A DNA stretch of 64,000 bases from Actinomycetota bacterium (GTDB lineage Bacteria > Actinomycetota > Geothermincolia > Geothermincolales > RBG-13-55-18): the NCBI GenBank assembly GCA_014360645.1, contig JACIXD010000007.1:62001-126000 (forward strand), in the 5' to 3' direction. Under the pieces are notes generated by a model. The model made no database searches, was not told where the DNA came from, and saw nothing but the letters and a program-made list of their open reading frames with translations. Both the position numbers and the translations under genes were made by a program. Below, piece after piece: positions 35,628 to 44,244 of the stretch (the first letter of the stretch is position 1; every line of letters begins with the position of its first letter).

Positions 35628-38084
35628 TCAATCCGCGTATCCTCGCTTGCGCATCTCCGCGAGCGCCTTGCGCGCCTCGTTACGCACGATGGGGTCGTCG
35701 TCTTCCAGGTGAGCCTTGAGGAGACCCGCCACCTCCGCCCCCCCGATCTGTCCCAGGGCGAAGCAGGCCGCCGCCTTCACGCGGGGGTGCACCGTCCTCC
35801 GACGCAGCGCGAAGGTCTTCCTGCGCAGCAGTTCCGACAGGGGCCCCAAGGCCTTTTCCGGTCCCAGGCGGGCGAGGGCCAGGCATGCAGCCTCCTCAAC
35901 CCGCGGGTGCTCCTCTCCCCCCGCGGGAGACTTTCCCTGCACGATGGAGAGCAGGACCTCCACGGAGCGGGGATCGTCCACCGTCCCCAGCCCGCGCACC
36001 GCCTCTCTTCGCACCTCGGGGTCCTCGTCCTCCAGGCTCGAGAGTAAATGGGGCAGCAGGGTGGGGTCGCCGGGGGATATCCTGGCCATGGCGCGCAGCG
36101 CCTGCGCCCTTACTCCCGGTATGGGGTTGTTGAGCACGGACCTGGCCAGGGAGAGCGCGGTGTTGCCGCCCATAAGCTCCAGCAGGCGCAGGACCCTCTG
36201 GTACACCTCCTCCCTGGCGTTGCTCTCCAGCAGCCCGGCCAGGTCCCGGTATATCTCCTCTCCCAGGTGCCGGCAGGCCTCCGCCAGCTGGGGGGTGATG
36301 GCGATGTCCTCCTCGTCCCTGACCTTCTCCACGATCTCCTGCGCGGACAGCGTGGGCTCCATGTAGCGCAGGACCCGCGACGCCAGGACGGCCAGCCCCT
36401 CGTCACGCCCGAAGAGGGCGTCCACCAGGGGACGGCCCACGTCCCAGGGATTGAGGCCCGCCAGGGCCCGGGAAGCGGCCGCCCTGGTCTCGCCGCCCGC
36501 TGCCTCGTCCTCCGCCGCGGCCATGAGCCACTCGCACACCCGCGCGAACTCCTCATGCCTCCCCTCGAGAAAGAGGTCGTTGGCAAGTATTCCCAGGAGA
36601 GACATCAACCCCGCCTTCACCCCTGGATCGCTCTCCCCTGCCGCCAGAGCCCTTATCCTCTCCGCCTGGGCGAGGATCTCAGCGCGGTGCCCGCGCTCCC
36701 GGAGATAGAGATGCAGCTGCTGCAGGAAGCCGCAGGCCCGGGCGCGGAAATCGCCCCTCTCGCTCTCCAGGTTGCGGGAGGTGACCGCGATGATCCTGCG
36801 GGTCAGCTCGCCCTCGCCCAGTTCCAGCAGCTTCCCGGCCACCCCGATCACCTCTTCGTCGGACAGCCCCTCCAGGGCGCGCAGCGAGCCCGAGGACCTG
36901 ATGTCGCTGACCACGGCATAGATGCGCATCTCCTTACCCGCCACGGGATGGCTGCGCGTCAGCTCGGCGACAAGCCCCGACTCCTGCAGCCGCCTGGTTA
37001 TCTCCGGGTGGTAGGCGGGGTCCGACTCGGCGTAGAGGTCGCCGATGATGGCGTTGAGGACCGCGGCTATGTCCTCGTAGTCCTGGGGCGGCATGCTCTC
37101 CCGCTCCGCCAGCAGCCGGCGGTACTTCTCCACCACCTGGTCCGTCAGCTTGAGCACGTTCTCCCCCTCCACGGAGGAGACGATCTCCCTGCGCACCGCG
37201 GGGTCCTTGACCAGCTGCGGGGTGGCTTCCGCCAGTACCTCCACCAGGGTCTCGGCCTCCAGAGCCGCGAGGATGTTCACCATCTCCTCGCTCAGGATCT
37301 CCTTGAGCTTTTCGTCCGCCAGCCTTTCCACCAGGCCGTACATGCGGTCCACGGTATCCCGGATGAGGCGCGCCTTCTCGGGCCCCACCGTGCCCCCCGA
37401 GCTCTCGAAGCCCATCATGATGGAGGCGAAGGCGGCGTTGATGCGCTCCGGATCGGACATGAGCCGGGAGACCTCCTCCGGGGGGACCTCCACCTCGGGC
37501 GCCTTCCCCACCAGGAAACTGACGAACACCTCGTCTCTCAGGAGGTCGAGAGCCTCGTCGCCTCGCCTGCCGGGCTTCCCGGGAGCGAGCTCCTGGTCCT
37601 TGCTGAGCGAGACGTAGATCTTCTCGTCCACCCTGACGTGCTCCACGCCTCTTTCCGCGAGCATCGCGCCCAGGCTTCCCTCCAACGTGCGGTCGGCGCG
37701 CTTGCTGCTGAAGACCTCCAGGAAGCGGCGCAGCTCATCCTCCTCCAAGCCCCGTTCGAAGGTGATGCTGCGCGCCTCCCAGAGAGCAAGGTCCTTGAGG
37801 AAAGCCACGGTGTTGGGCCGCGTCTGGTCCCTTTCGTCCAGCGGGTTCTCGTTGATGAGCAGCTTGCCCTCCAGCTCGCAGAAGGTGATGCCCCCCCAGG
37901 CCCCCAGGGCCGCCCGCAGGTCGTCCAGCGCCCTGGCCACGGACTCATGCACGATCTCGGAGGTGGGTGGATAGAGATGGAAGTTGACCATTGCGGCGTG
38001 CAGCGATCCCAGGATGGACATGGACTGGGCAGCCAGCTCCTCGCCGCCCGCTCTGCTCGCCGATCCCGCTGTGTCTTCGGGCAT
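35628..38084 (-). CDS. HEAT-repeat protein
   Basis: An 818-residue, highly charged, all-helical protein. The N-terminal ~190 residues have a fold I do not recognise (SILGSLHAAMVNFHLYPP, ITFCELEGKLLINENPL). The middle is Glu/Arg-rich helices. The last ~200 residues are HEAT/PBS-lyase-type repeats (EDPEVRREAVRGLGTVDDPRSVEVLL, HPRVKAAACFALGQIGG, DDDPIVRNEARKALAEM). No signal peptide or membrane segment. ATG 38084 has AGAGG upstream; a GTG at 38150 would add 22 residues. Probably a scaffold for protein interactions; a role in signalling is a guess. Confidence 0.82.
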   Translation of the reverse strand: MPEDTAGSASRAGGEELAAQSMSILGSLHAAMVNFHLYPPTSEIVHESVARALDDLRAALGAWGGITFCELEGKLLINENPLDERDQTRPNTVAFLKDLALWEARSITFERGLEEDELRRFLEVFSSKRADRTLEGSLGAMLAERGVEHVRVDEKIYVSLSKDQELAPGKPGRRGDEALDLLRDEVFVSFLVGKAPEVEVPPEEVSRLMSDPERINAAFASIMMGFESSGGTVGPEKARLIRDTVDRMYGLVERLADEKLKEILSEEMVNILAALEAETLVEVLAEATPQLVKDPAVRREIVSSVEGENVLKLTDQVVEKYRRLLAERESMPPQDYEDIAAVLNAIIGDLYAESDPAYHPEITRRLQESGLVAELTRSHPVAGKEMRIYAVVSDIRSSGSLRALEGLSDEEVIGVAGKLLELGEGELTRRIIAVTSRNLESERGDFRARACGFLQQLHLYLRERGHRAEILAQAERIRALAAGESDPGVKAGLMSLLGILANDLFLEGRHEEFARVCEWLMAAAEDEAAGGETRAAASRALAGLNPWDVGRPLVDALFGRDEGLAVLASRVLRYMEPTLSAQEIVEKVRDEEDIAITPQLAEACRHLGEEIYRDLAGLLESNAREEVYQRVLRLLELMGGNTALSLARSVLNNPIPGVRAQALRAMARISPGDPTLLPHLLSSLEDEDPEVRREAVRGLGTVDDPRSVEVLLSIVQGKSPAGGEEHPRVEEAACLALARLGPEKALGPLSELLRRKTFALRRRTVHPRVKAAACFALGQIGGAEVAGLLKAHLEDDDPIVRNEARKALAEMRKRGYAD

Positions 38085-38545
38085 GGCCTCTCTCCCGCTT
38101 CCCGGTGGCTCTTCCCAGATTTCTACACTGTCTATCGGTATCCCTTGCACGGCGACTTAACCCGTCCCCGGGAACCGTGATGTGAGCGCGGTCCTCAGGC
38201 GGCATCCCGAGAAGGCGTGCAGCCCTGGCGACGTGGACGGCGGCATGGAGACACCGGGAAAGCGGGAGGCCGACCCTGCGGATACTCGCGGCACATACGA
38301 GGCGCAGCCCGGTCGGGCCGGCGTGCCCCGCGCGCGCCGCACCGGGCCTTTTCGCGGCACCGGGATCCGGCGCACTCCCCGCTGCCCGTTCCCGCGGGCG
38401 GCGCGATGCGGCGGCGTGATACAGTATGGTCATCCAGGATGCCGCGGGCATCGCCGCAAAGAGGGGTTTTCCGAACAGTGAAGCCCGAAAAGGAGAAGGT
38501 CCCCGCGGGGGAAGGGAGACCCGTACCGAGGGCCATCGGGCGCCG
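38085..38545. other. Divergent intergenic region
   Basis: There are 460 bases between the HEAT-repeat gene and the alpha/beta hydrolase gene. The composition is very GC-rich and the frames are arginine/proline-rich shadows. Probably promoters for both genes; none identified. Confidence 0.4.
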
Positions 38546-39382
38546 GTGAAGGCGAAGATCGCGAGGAGAAAAGAGGCGCGGTTGGGAAGCGTAAAGGTCC
38601 GGGGAGCCAGGATAGCTTATGAGGAACGGGGGAAAGGAGACCCCGTGATCCTCCTCCACGGCTGGAACGCCACCGGCAAGCAGTGGCTCCATAACCTGAA
38701 GGCGCTGGGCCAGCGCCACCGCGCCATAGCCCCCGACCTTCCCGGCCACGGCGATTCCGAGATGGGGGATTTCGCCTTCCACCTGGACGGCATGGCGGAT
38801 TTCCTGGAATCCTTCAGGAAAGCCCTGCGCCTTCCGCCCTTTCACCTCGTCGGCCACTCCCTGGGAGGATGCATCGCGCTGCGCTACGCGGCGACCCGGC
38901 CTGAAATGGTGAGAAAGCTGGTGCTCGTATCCACCCCCACACGCAGGGCCGGCATCGGACTCAAGGCTTACCTCCCCGGTCTGCCCCGGCTGGTCTCCCT
39001 CACCTACCGTTTCCGCAACGAAAGCGTGCTCAAGTGGATGTTCTACCGCGGGCTTCATAAGCCCGAGTACCAGGACCTCGAGTTCGTGCGCGCCAACGTC
39101 AGGGCGGCCTTGAAGAACACCTGCGGCGCCCTCGCCGCCGCGGCGGGGATGATAAGGAAGCTGGACCTCACGGAGGACCTGCGGGCGGTGGCGAACCCCA
39201 CCCTCATCGTCTTCGGCGACAAGGACAGGAGCGTGAATCCCGGGGAAGCCCTGCGGCAGAAGCAGGAGCTCCCACGTCCCTACCTGGCCATGATCACCGC
39301 GAGCGGGCACTGCCCACACTGCGAACGTCCCGATCTCTTCAATGCCGTGGTGAGGGAATTCCTGGAAGCCGAGGAGCCGTGA
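38546..39382 (+). CDS. Alpha/beta-fold hydrolase
   Basis: A 278-residue alpha/beta hydrolase. It has VILLHGWNATGKQW (oxyanion region), APDLPGHGDSE, the nucleophile elbow GHSLGG, an Asp in FGDKDRSVNPGEAL and a His in ASGHCPHCERPDLF, giving a complete triad. The start is not firm. GTG 38546 is used; TTG 38582 with AGAGG upstream begins right at the first conserved strand. Substrate unknown. Confidence 0.88.
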   Translation: MKAKIARRKEARLGSVKVRGARIAYEERGKGDPVILLHGWNATGKQWLHNLKALGQRHRAIAPDLPGHGDSEMGDFAFHLDGMADFLESFRKALRLPPFHLVGHSLGGCIALRYAATRPEMVRKLVLVSTPTRRAGIGLKAYLPGLPRLVSLTYRFRNESVLKWMFYRGLHKPEYQDLEFVRANVRAALKNTCGALAAAAGMIRKLDLTEDLRAVANPTLIVFGDKDRSVNPGEALRQKQELPRPYLAMITASGHCPHCERPDLFNAVVREFLEAEEP

Positions 39383-39498
39383 TCCGGAAAAGGCCTCGCG
39401 GGGCGCTCGATCGTGGGGCTTCCGTGACGCGCAGGGTTCGGTCGACACATCCGTCCGGGGCCGATGCGCTCGCGCCCTACCTGCCTCACGGGCCGTTT

Positions 39499-40722
39499 TC
39501 ATTCCTGAGCACCGGTCGCTTCCGCCGAGGCGAAGGGAGCGAGGAAATCGGTGAACACCGACTCGCAGGGATGGCCGTAGGTCACCAGCATGCGCCTGCT
39601 TCCCGGCAGCATGATGATGGAGCAGGTAGTGGTGAAATATGGCCCGTGCCGGCATATGGTGTTGTCGTCGCCCCGACCGCTCTCGCCGTGGTCACAGAAG
39701 ACGTCGAGGAGTTCCCGCATGCTCACCGTCTCCAGCGCGCCCAGCAGCATCTCCGCCCTTTCGTAGCGGAGCTCGCTCGACTCGTGTACGCGCACCCCCC
39801 GCATAGCCCGCACGTTCTTGCCGGTGTAATAGGCGTTGCGCGGGATGTCGTAGGAGGTCATGTCGCGGCACAGGTAGTGATTGGCGTTGATGAGCAACCC
39901 GTCTTGCGGCTCCCTCACGCCGCTGAAGTTAGAGGACAGCTCCACCGTGGCCATGTCTCCCGAGGCATCGGCCACCAGCAGGATGGCCCCTCCGCAGCGC
40001 TTGCCCTCGCCGAGGAAAGAGACCGCCTCCCGGGTGGTGGAACATCTTTCCAACGCCTCCTGCACCAGTATGGAGACGGGGACGTTCACCTTGGGAAGGT
40101 CCGTGCCGTGTCCGTAGTTGTAGCTGATGCACAGCCCGTGTTCGTTCATCCCGTCGTGGCATCCCGCCATGGAGGCGATGGTGACGCTGAGGGTAGAGGC
40201 CACGGAGGGAGAGGAGCACAGGCGGGTCACGTAATAGGGCCGGAAGGACTCCGGGTAATCGAAGTTCTTGATCAGCATGGGCTCTCCCAGGGCGCTCCTC
40301 TCCGCGCCCACTCCCGCGGCGGTACAGGCGCCGAGGCGGTAGTTTATCCGCGTCATGGCCAGCTCGGTCGAGAGCGCCAGGAAGAGGTGGGAGATGTCCA
40401 CGTCTGCGCCCCTGGCGATACCTTCCAAGCGGTTCTTCTGGTCGGGGTAGTGCTCCGCGAGGTCGTCGAGCATCTCGCCCACCGCCCTCCTGGCCGCCAG
40501 GTTGAGATAGGCCTTGAGCGGCAGCAAGGGGGGTTTGTCCACCTGCAGGGCCTCGATCTCCGGCAGGCTCGCGACCAGGTGCCTTATCGCCTCCCCCATT
40601 TGCAGACCCTGCTGGTAACCGAGCTCGTAATGGTCGCCCTGCAGGTCGAAGAGACGTACCTGCCTCCTGCCCGGATTGGGGTCGTCCCCTATGGTGGTGC
40701 CGAGTTCAAGCGGTCCAAGCAT
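39499..40722 (-). CDS. C45-type autoproteolytic acyltransferase/hydrolase
   Basis: A 407-residue Ntn-hydrolase of the penicillin acyltransferase (C45) family. The presumed autocleavage nucleophile is Cys in LGACTAAG near residue 130. LIKNFDYPESF, CHDGMNEHGLCISYNYG, SILVQEALERC and INANHYLC follow, all in family order. ATG 40722 has AGGAGG six bases upstream. Such enzymes hydrolyse or transfer N-acyl groups; the natural substrate here is unknown. It starts close to the divergent ADP-ribosylglycohydrolase gene. Confidence 0.88.
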   Translation of the reverse strand: MLGPLELGTTIGDDPNPGRRQVRLFDLQGDHYELGYQQGLQMGEAIRHLVASLPEIEALQVDKPPLLPLKAYLNLAARRAVGEMLDDLAEHYPDQKNRLEGIARGADVDISHLFLALSTELAMTRINYRLGACTAAGVGAERSALGEPMLIKNFDYPESFRPYYVTRLCSSPSVASTLSVTIASMAGCHDGMNEHGLCISYNYGHGTDLPKVNVPVSILVQEALERCSTTREAVSFLGEGKRCGGAILLVADASGDMATVELSSNFSGVREPQDGLLINANHYLCRDMTSYDIPRNAYYTGKNVRAMRGVRVHESSELRYERAEMLLGALETVSMRELLDVFCDHGESGRGDDNTICRHGPYFTTTCSIIMLPGSRRMLVTYGHPCESVFTDFLAPFASAEATGAQE

Positions 40723-40810
40723 CAAGGACCTCCTCTTTCCGTCATGCCGCAAACCCTCGAATATATTAACCTAATATCGAGGCGACAGCGAGAGCCGGGG
40801 AGGGTACGAG

Positions 40811-41755
40811 ATGTCGGAGAAAAGAGGTCCGTCGTTGGAGAGGTTCCAGGGATGCCTGCTGGGCCTGGCGGTGGGCGACGCCCTGGGCATGCCCCTGGAG
40901 GGCATGCGCGCCTCGGAGATAAGGAAACGCTTCGGGCGGGTGAGGGATTTCCTCGCCGCCCCTTGGAGGATGCTGGATGCGGGTCAGTGGACGGATGACA
41001 CCAAGATGATGCTCTGCCAGGCGCGCAGCATCGCGGCCAGGGGCGGCTTCGACCTCGAGGACACGGCGCAGGCGTTCCTGGCCTGGTACGAATCCGGGGA
41101 TTGGAGGGGCATCGGCGGAGCCACCTACGATGCCATGCGGCGGCTGCAGGCAGGCGCCCCGGCGCGGGAGAGCGGCATGCGGGGCGAGATGGCGGCGGGC
41201 AACGGAGCCGCCATGCGCATCGCTCCCCTGGGTCTCCTGCACTGCCTCGACCTCGCGAGGTTGCGCGCCGACGTCGAGGCATCCGCGCGCATCACCCACG
41301 ACAACCCGGAGGCGGTGGCGGGCGGCCTGGCCGTCGCCTACGCGGTGGCCCGGGCGGCGCGCGGCGACCTCGAGCCATCGAGCCTCATCGGCGACACCAC
41401 GGCCTTCATCGGGGACTCAAGGGTGGCGGAGAGGCTGGAGCTGGCGCAGCGCTTCCTGCGGCAGGGCATGGAGAGCGAGGAGGCGCTGGCGCGCTTGGGC
41501 ACCGGAGGCTACGTGGTTGAGACCGTCGCCAGCGCCTTCTTCTCTTTCCTGCGCTCGCCGGAGGACTTCGAGGAGACCCTCTCCCGCGCCGTGGGCGGCG
41601 GCCTGGATACGGACACCACCGGAGCGGTGGCGGGAGCCATCAGCGGCGCCTTCAACGGCCTTTCCTCCATACCCGAGAGGTGGAGGCGGGGAGTGGAGGC
41701 GGCGGAGGAGATCCTGGACCTCGCGGCGCGCATCCACGCTCTGATCGGGCCCTGA
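40811..41755 (+). CDS. ADP-ribosylglycohydrolase family protein
   Basis: A 314-residue DraG/ARH fold. It has GCLLGLAVGDALGMPLEG, metal-binding WTDDTKMML near residue 60, the helical core with RGEMAAGNGAAMRIAPLGL and THDNPEAVAGG, and the second metal site GGGLDTDTTGAVAGAISGA. Both acidic motifs are intact, so it should remove ADP-ribose from a protein or small molecule. ATG 40811 has GGGAGGG seven bases upstream. The target is unknown; no ADP-ribosyltransferase is seen nearby. Confidence 0.93.
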   Translation: MSEKRGPSLERFQGCLLGLAVGDALGMPLEGMRASEIRKRFGRVRDFLAAPWRMLDAGQWTDDTKMMLCQARSIAARGGFDLEDTAQAFLAWYESGDWRGIGGATYDAMRRLQAGAPARESGMRGEMAAGNGAAMRIAPLGLLHCLDLARLRADVEASARITHDNPEAVAGGLAVAYAVARAARGDLEPSSLIGDTTAFIGDSRVAERLELAQRFLRQGMESEEALARLGTGGYVVETVASAFFSFLRSPEDFEETLSRAVGGGLDTDTTGAVAGAISGAFNGLSSIPERWRRGVEAAEEILDLAARIHALIGP

Positions 41756-41843
41756 GCCCGGGGGTGCCCGGGGCGGTTTGAGCGGCACGCGGCGGGGATA
41801 AAATGACCGTAGAAGGGGCGTTCGGTCAAAAGGGGGGATGGTC

Positions 41844-41984
41844 ATGGAGACGCCCGAGATCGAGTTCATGCTCTATCTGCTCACGCGCTACATCAAGACC
41901 AACGGCATCGATCCGGCAAAGGTGACGGTGGCGGAGCTGATGGAGAACATCAACGTGAACCTCACGCCCATCGGCGGGGGCTGA
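41844..41984 (+). CDS. Small acidic protein, 46 residues
   Basis: An ORF of 46 residues in the gap after the glycohydrolase. ATG 41844 has GGGGGG about seven bases upstream; another ATG two codons earlier overlaps that site. The sequence (METPEIEFMLYLLTRYIKTN, then DPAKVTVAELMENINVNL) predicts two amphipathic helices and good codon structure. No family recognised. Confidence 0.5.
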   Translation: METPEIEFMLYLLTRYIKTNGIDPAKVTVAELMENINVNLTPIGGG

Positions 41985-42025
41985 TGGTCCGGGAGGAGCG
42001 ATCGGTCCGCTGACCCGGGAAGGCC

Positions 42026-43804
42026 TTACGCGTCCCCCAGGAAGTAGCGGCGGGGGTCGAAGATCCTCACGTCGTAGAGCTCGTCGAGGGTGGGCTCATC
42101 CACCTTGCGCAGCCCGCGAGCCACGGAGAGCTCCCACCCGCAAGCGGCGCGTATGGCCTCCACCGCCTCGCGCTCCGAGGGCGCCAGCGCGGGGAAATAG
42201 GCCGTGAGCACGAATCCGTCGCCGTCCGTGGGTTTCTCGAAGACCCCCATGGTGGTCACCAGGGTGCGCACCCTTTCCCCGGGGGCGGTGATATAGGAGA
42301 CGCGCTCCGGGGTGCGCAGCCCGTCCTGGCTCACCGTCACCAGCACCTCCCGCGCCCCCAGGGCCACGTCGCAGGCGCCCCCCGAGCCCACCAGAAAGAG
42401 GCCGTACTCCGGCAGTCTGGTGGAATTGATGTTGCCGGCTCGGTCCACCTGCCCCGCGCCCAGGGCCCCGATGGCGCGGCTGCTGCGGGCGCCCACCATG
42501 GACCCGAGCACGGTCACGATGTCGGTGAGCATGGTGCAGGTGGGGATGTTGCGGAAGTTGAAGATGAAGGGGTCCCCGGGGCGCGGGGCGTATCCGAAGA
42601 AGCCCACCTCCGCCATGAGGTCCACGTCGATCCCGTCGCGGCGCAGGTCGTACCACGCCTTCCAGGCGGCCAGGTTGGAGGCCCCGATGCCGGCCAGGAT
42701 GGCCCGGTACCCCTCCTTCCTCACCTTCTCCGCGAGCAGGCGCGACGCCTCCACCACCATGAGCTCTCCGGCGCTGTATGCCGGGGAGGCGTCGATCCCC
42801 GGGGCGCGTGAAGCCAGTTCGGACTTCCAGGAATCCGAGGCCGCCCTGCCCTTGAGGTGCCATATCCTCTCGTAGCCGAGCTTCTCGATATAAGCGTCGT
42901 GGTCCTCCACGTCCAGGACCCACTCCCTCACCCATTCCTCCATCTTCTCCTCGCTGCGGCACGCCTCCCTGAGCTCGAGCATGAAATCCTCGTCCTCGGC
43001 ATAGGCGTCGAACTCCTTTAACCCCTGGTTGGAGGCCCCCGAGGGGTGCACCCCGAGGGGAGCCGGGCACACCGCCCTCACCAAGTATCCCGGTATCTTC
43101 ACGAAATGGGAGTAGCGGCGCAGGAAGGAGGTGGGGACGACCTCCTCCACGGTGACCAGCACTCCCTCCCGGGCCGCGAAAGCCGCGTGCACGCCCTCGG
43201 CGTAGGGCGGCGTGAGTAGGACGTTGCCGGCCGCGTCCGCCGCCCAGGCATGCAGCAGGGTGAGGTCGGGGCGCAGGGCCCGCACCATCCCCACCTCACC
43301 CCCCGGCAGGTCCAGGAGGTGGAAATCCTCCGCGTTCTCCTCCTGCATGGAGCTGCCCCGCAGGGAATGGGTGGGCATCCACTCCACCCCCAGCGCCCCC
43401 GCCATGAGGCGCTGCGGCAGGGTGAGCACCGTCCAGTTCTCGATCTCCACCCGCCCCGCGCGGAAGGCCTCCTGGTAGATGCGGTTGGGCCCGGGGAAGG
43501 GGTAGGAATCGCCGCAGAAGGTGGTGATGAGCCTGCGCGCCAGTCCTCCCCGCACGAAGAGCACCATGTTGGCGATGAACCCCAGGGAGGATACGGTAAA
43601 ACCCGGGTCGCTGCCCCAGAAACGGCGGCAGATCTCGTAGACCGCGGCGTTGGGGCGCATGTAGGCGTGGCCGATATGCAGATGCATGGCGGGCCTGATA
43701 AGGGTGGAGACGGCCTCCTTCAGGTCCGCGACCTTGCTCCCGGAGGGCTCCTTCTCCGCCAGCTCGACCTTGTCCGCCACCCGCTCCTCGAAAACGCCGA
43801 ACAT
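42026..43804 (-). CDS. Class I CoA-transferase, fused alpha and beta subunits
   Basis: A 592-residue protein that joins two CoA-transferase-like halves. The first (~1-320) has the alpha-subunit pattern (IGHAYMRPNAAVYEICRRFWG, GLARRLITTFCGDSYPFPGP, GNVLLTPPYAEG). The second (~345-592) has the beta pattern (AILAGIGASNLAAWKAWY, DLMAEVGFFGYAP with a Glu where glutaconate CoA-transferase has its catalytic one, and VGSGGACDVALGAREVLVT). It resembles glutaconate CoA-transferase or the IpdAB ring hydrolase of steroid breakdown, which are normally two proteins. A CoA-ester of a carboxylic acid is the likely substrate. Confidence 0.85.
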   Translation of the reverse strand: MFGVFEERVADKVELAEKEPSGSKVADLKEAVSTLIRPAMHLHIGHAYMRPNAAVYEICRRFWGSDPGFTVSSLGFIANMVLFVRGGLARRLITTFCGDSYPFPGPNRIYQEAFRAGRVEIENWTVLTLPQRLMAGALGVEWMPTHSLRGSSMQEENAEDFHLLDLPGGEVGMVRALRPDLTLLHAWAADAAGNVLLTPPYAEGVHAAFAAREGVLVTVEEVVPTSFLRRYSHFVKIPGYLVRAVCPAPLGVHPSGASNQGLKEFDAYAEDEDFMLELREACRSEEKMEEWVREWVLDVEDHDAYIEKLGYERIWHLKGRAASDSWKSELASRAPGIDASPAYSAGELMVVEASRLLAEKVRKEGYRAILAGIGASNLAAWKAWYDLRRDGIDVDLMAEVGFFGYAPRPGDPFIFNFRNIPTCTMLTDIVTVLGSMVGARSSRAIGALGAGQVDRAGNINSTRLPEYGLFLVGSGGACDVALGAREVLVTVSQDGLRTPERVSYITAPGERVRTLVTTMGVFEKPTDGDGFVLTAYFPALAPSEREAVEAIRAACGWELSVARGLRKVDEPTLDELYDVRIFDPRRYFLGDA

Positions 43805-44244
43805 GGGTAACCACCTCGAATTTCGCCCGTGCCGCGGGCGTCGGGATTTCTGCTATACTATATCACACTGCGCGTCCCGCACCTGCCGGGAGGCGCCGGC
43901 ACGGCGGCTCCGGGAGCGCTCTTCCGGCGTCCGGACTGGAGGCCCGCTGCCGGAAAGCCGGAGAGCGGAGATCCTTGCCGGCATCTTATCCAGGAAATCC
44001 CTGGCAGCCCGAGAGGAGCCGCCGTGGAGCTCGACATGGCGAGTTGCCCCGCCCGCGGATCGGCATGGGGAGAGGACGCCTGCACCTCCCCCGCCTAGAC
44101 CCGGAGCGCCCACGGGCAATGCGCCGGGGAGGCGGAAAACGAGGCAAGGCCGCCGCGTGGATGGAAAAAGGGAGGGGGCCTGACGGTGCGCCAGGCCGGA
44201 CGGGCGCAAGAGCGCCGGGTATAGCGATAAAGGAGATGAGGTCG
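43805..44244. other. Divergent intergenic region with a TATACT element
   Basis: There are 440 bases between two divergent metabolic genes. TATACT (43855-43860) overlaps ACTATA for the other strand (43858-43863), a possible pair of divergent -10 elements; no good -35 goes with them. The long plus-strand open frame here is an upstream extension of the oxidoreductase frame without conserved sequence. Confidence 0.35.

Noticed and set aside
36048-38180. A 710-residue open frame on the plus strand
   Set aside because: It lies entirely opposite the HEAT-repeat gene, is full of His, Gln, Gly and Arg, and shows no domain. It is a high-GC antisense shadow.
43975-44235. N-terminal extension of the OYE-type oxidoreductase
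   Set aside because: Composition is Arg/Gly/Pro filler and the ribosome site lies next to 44236-44245, where the conserved start begins.
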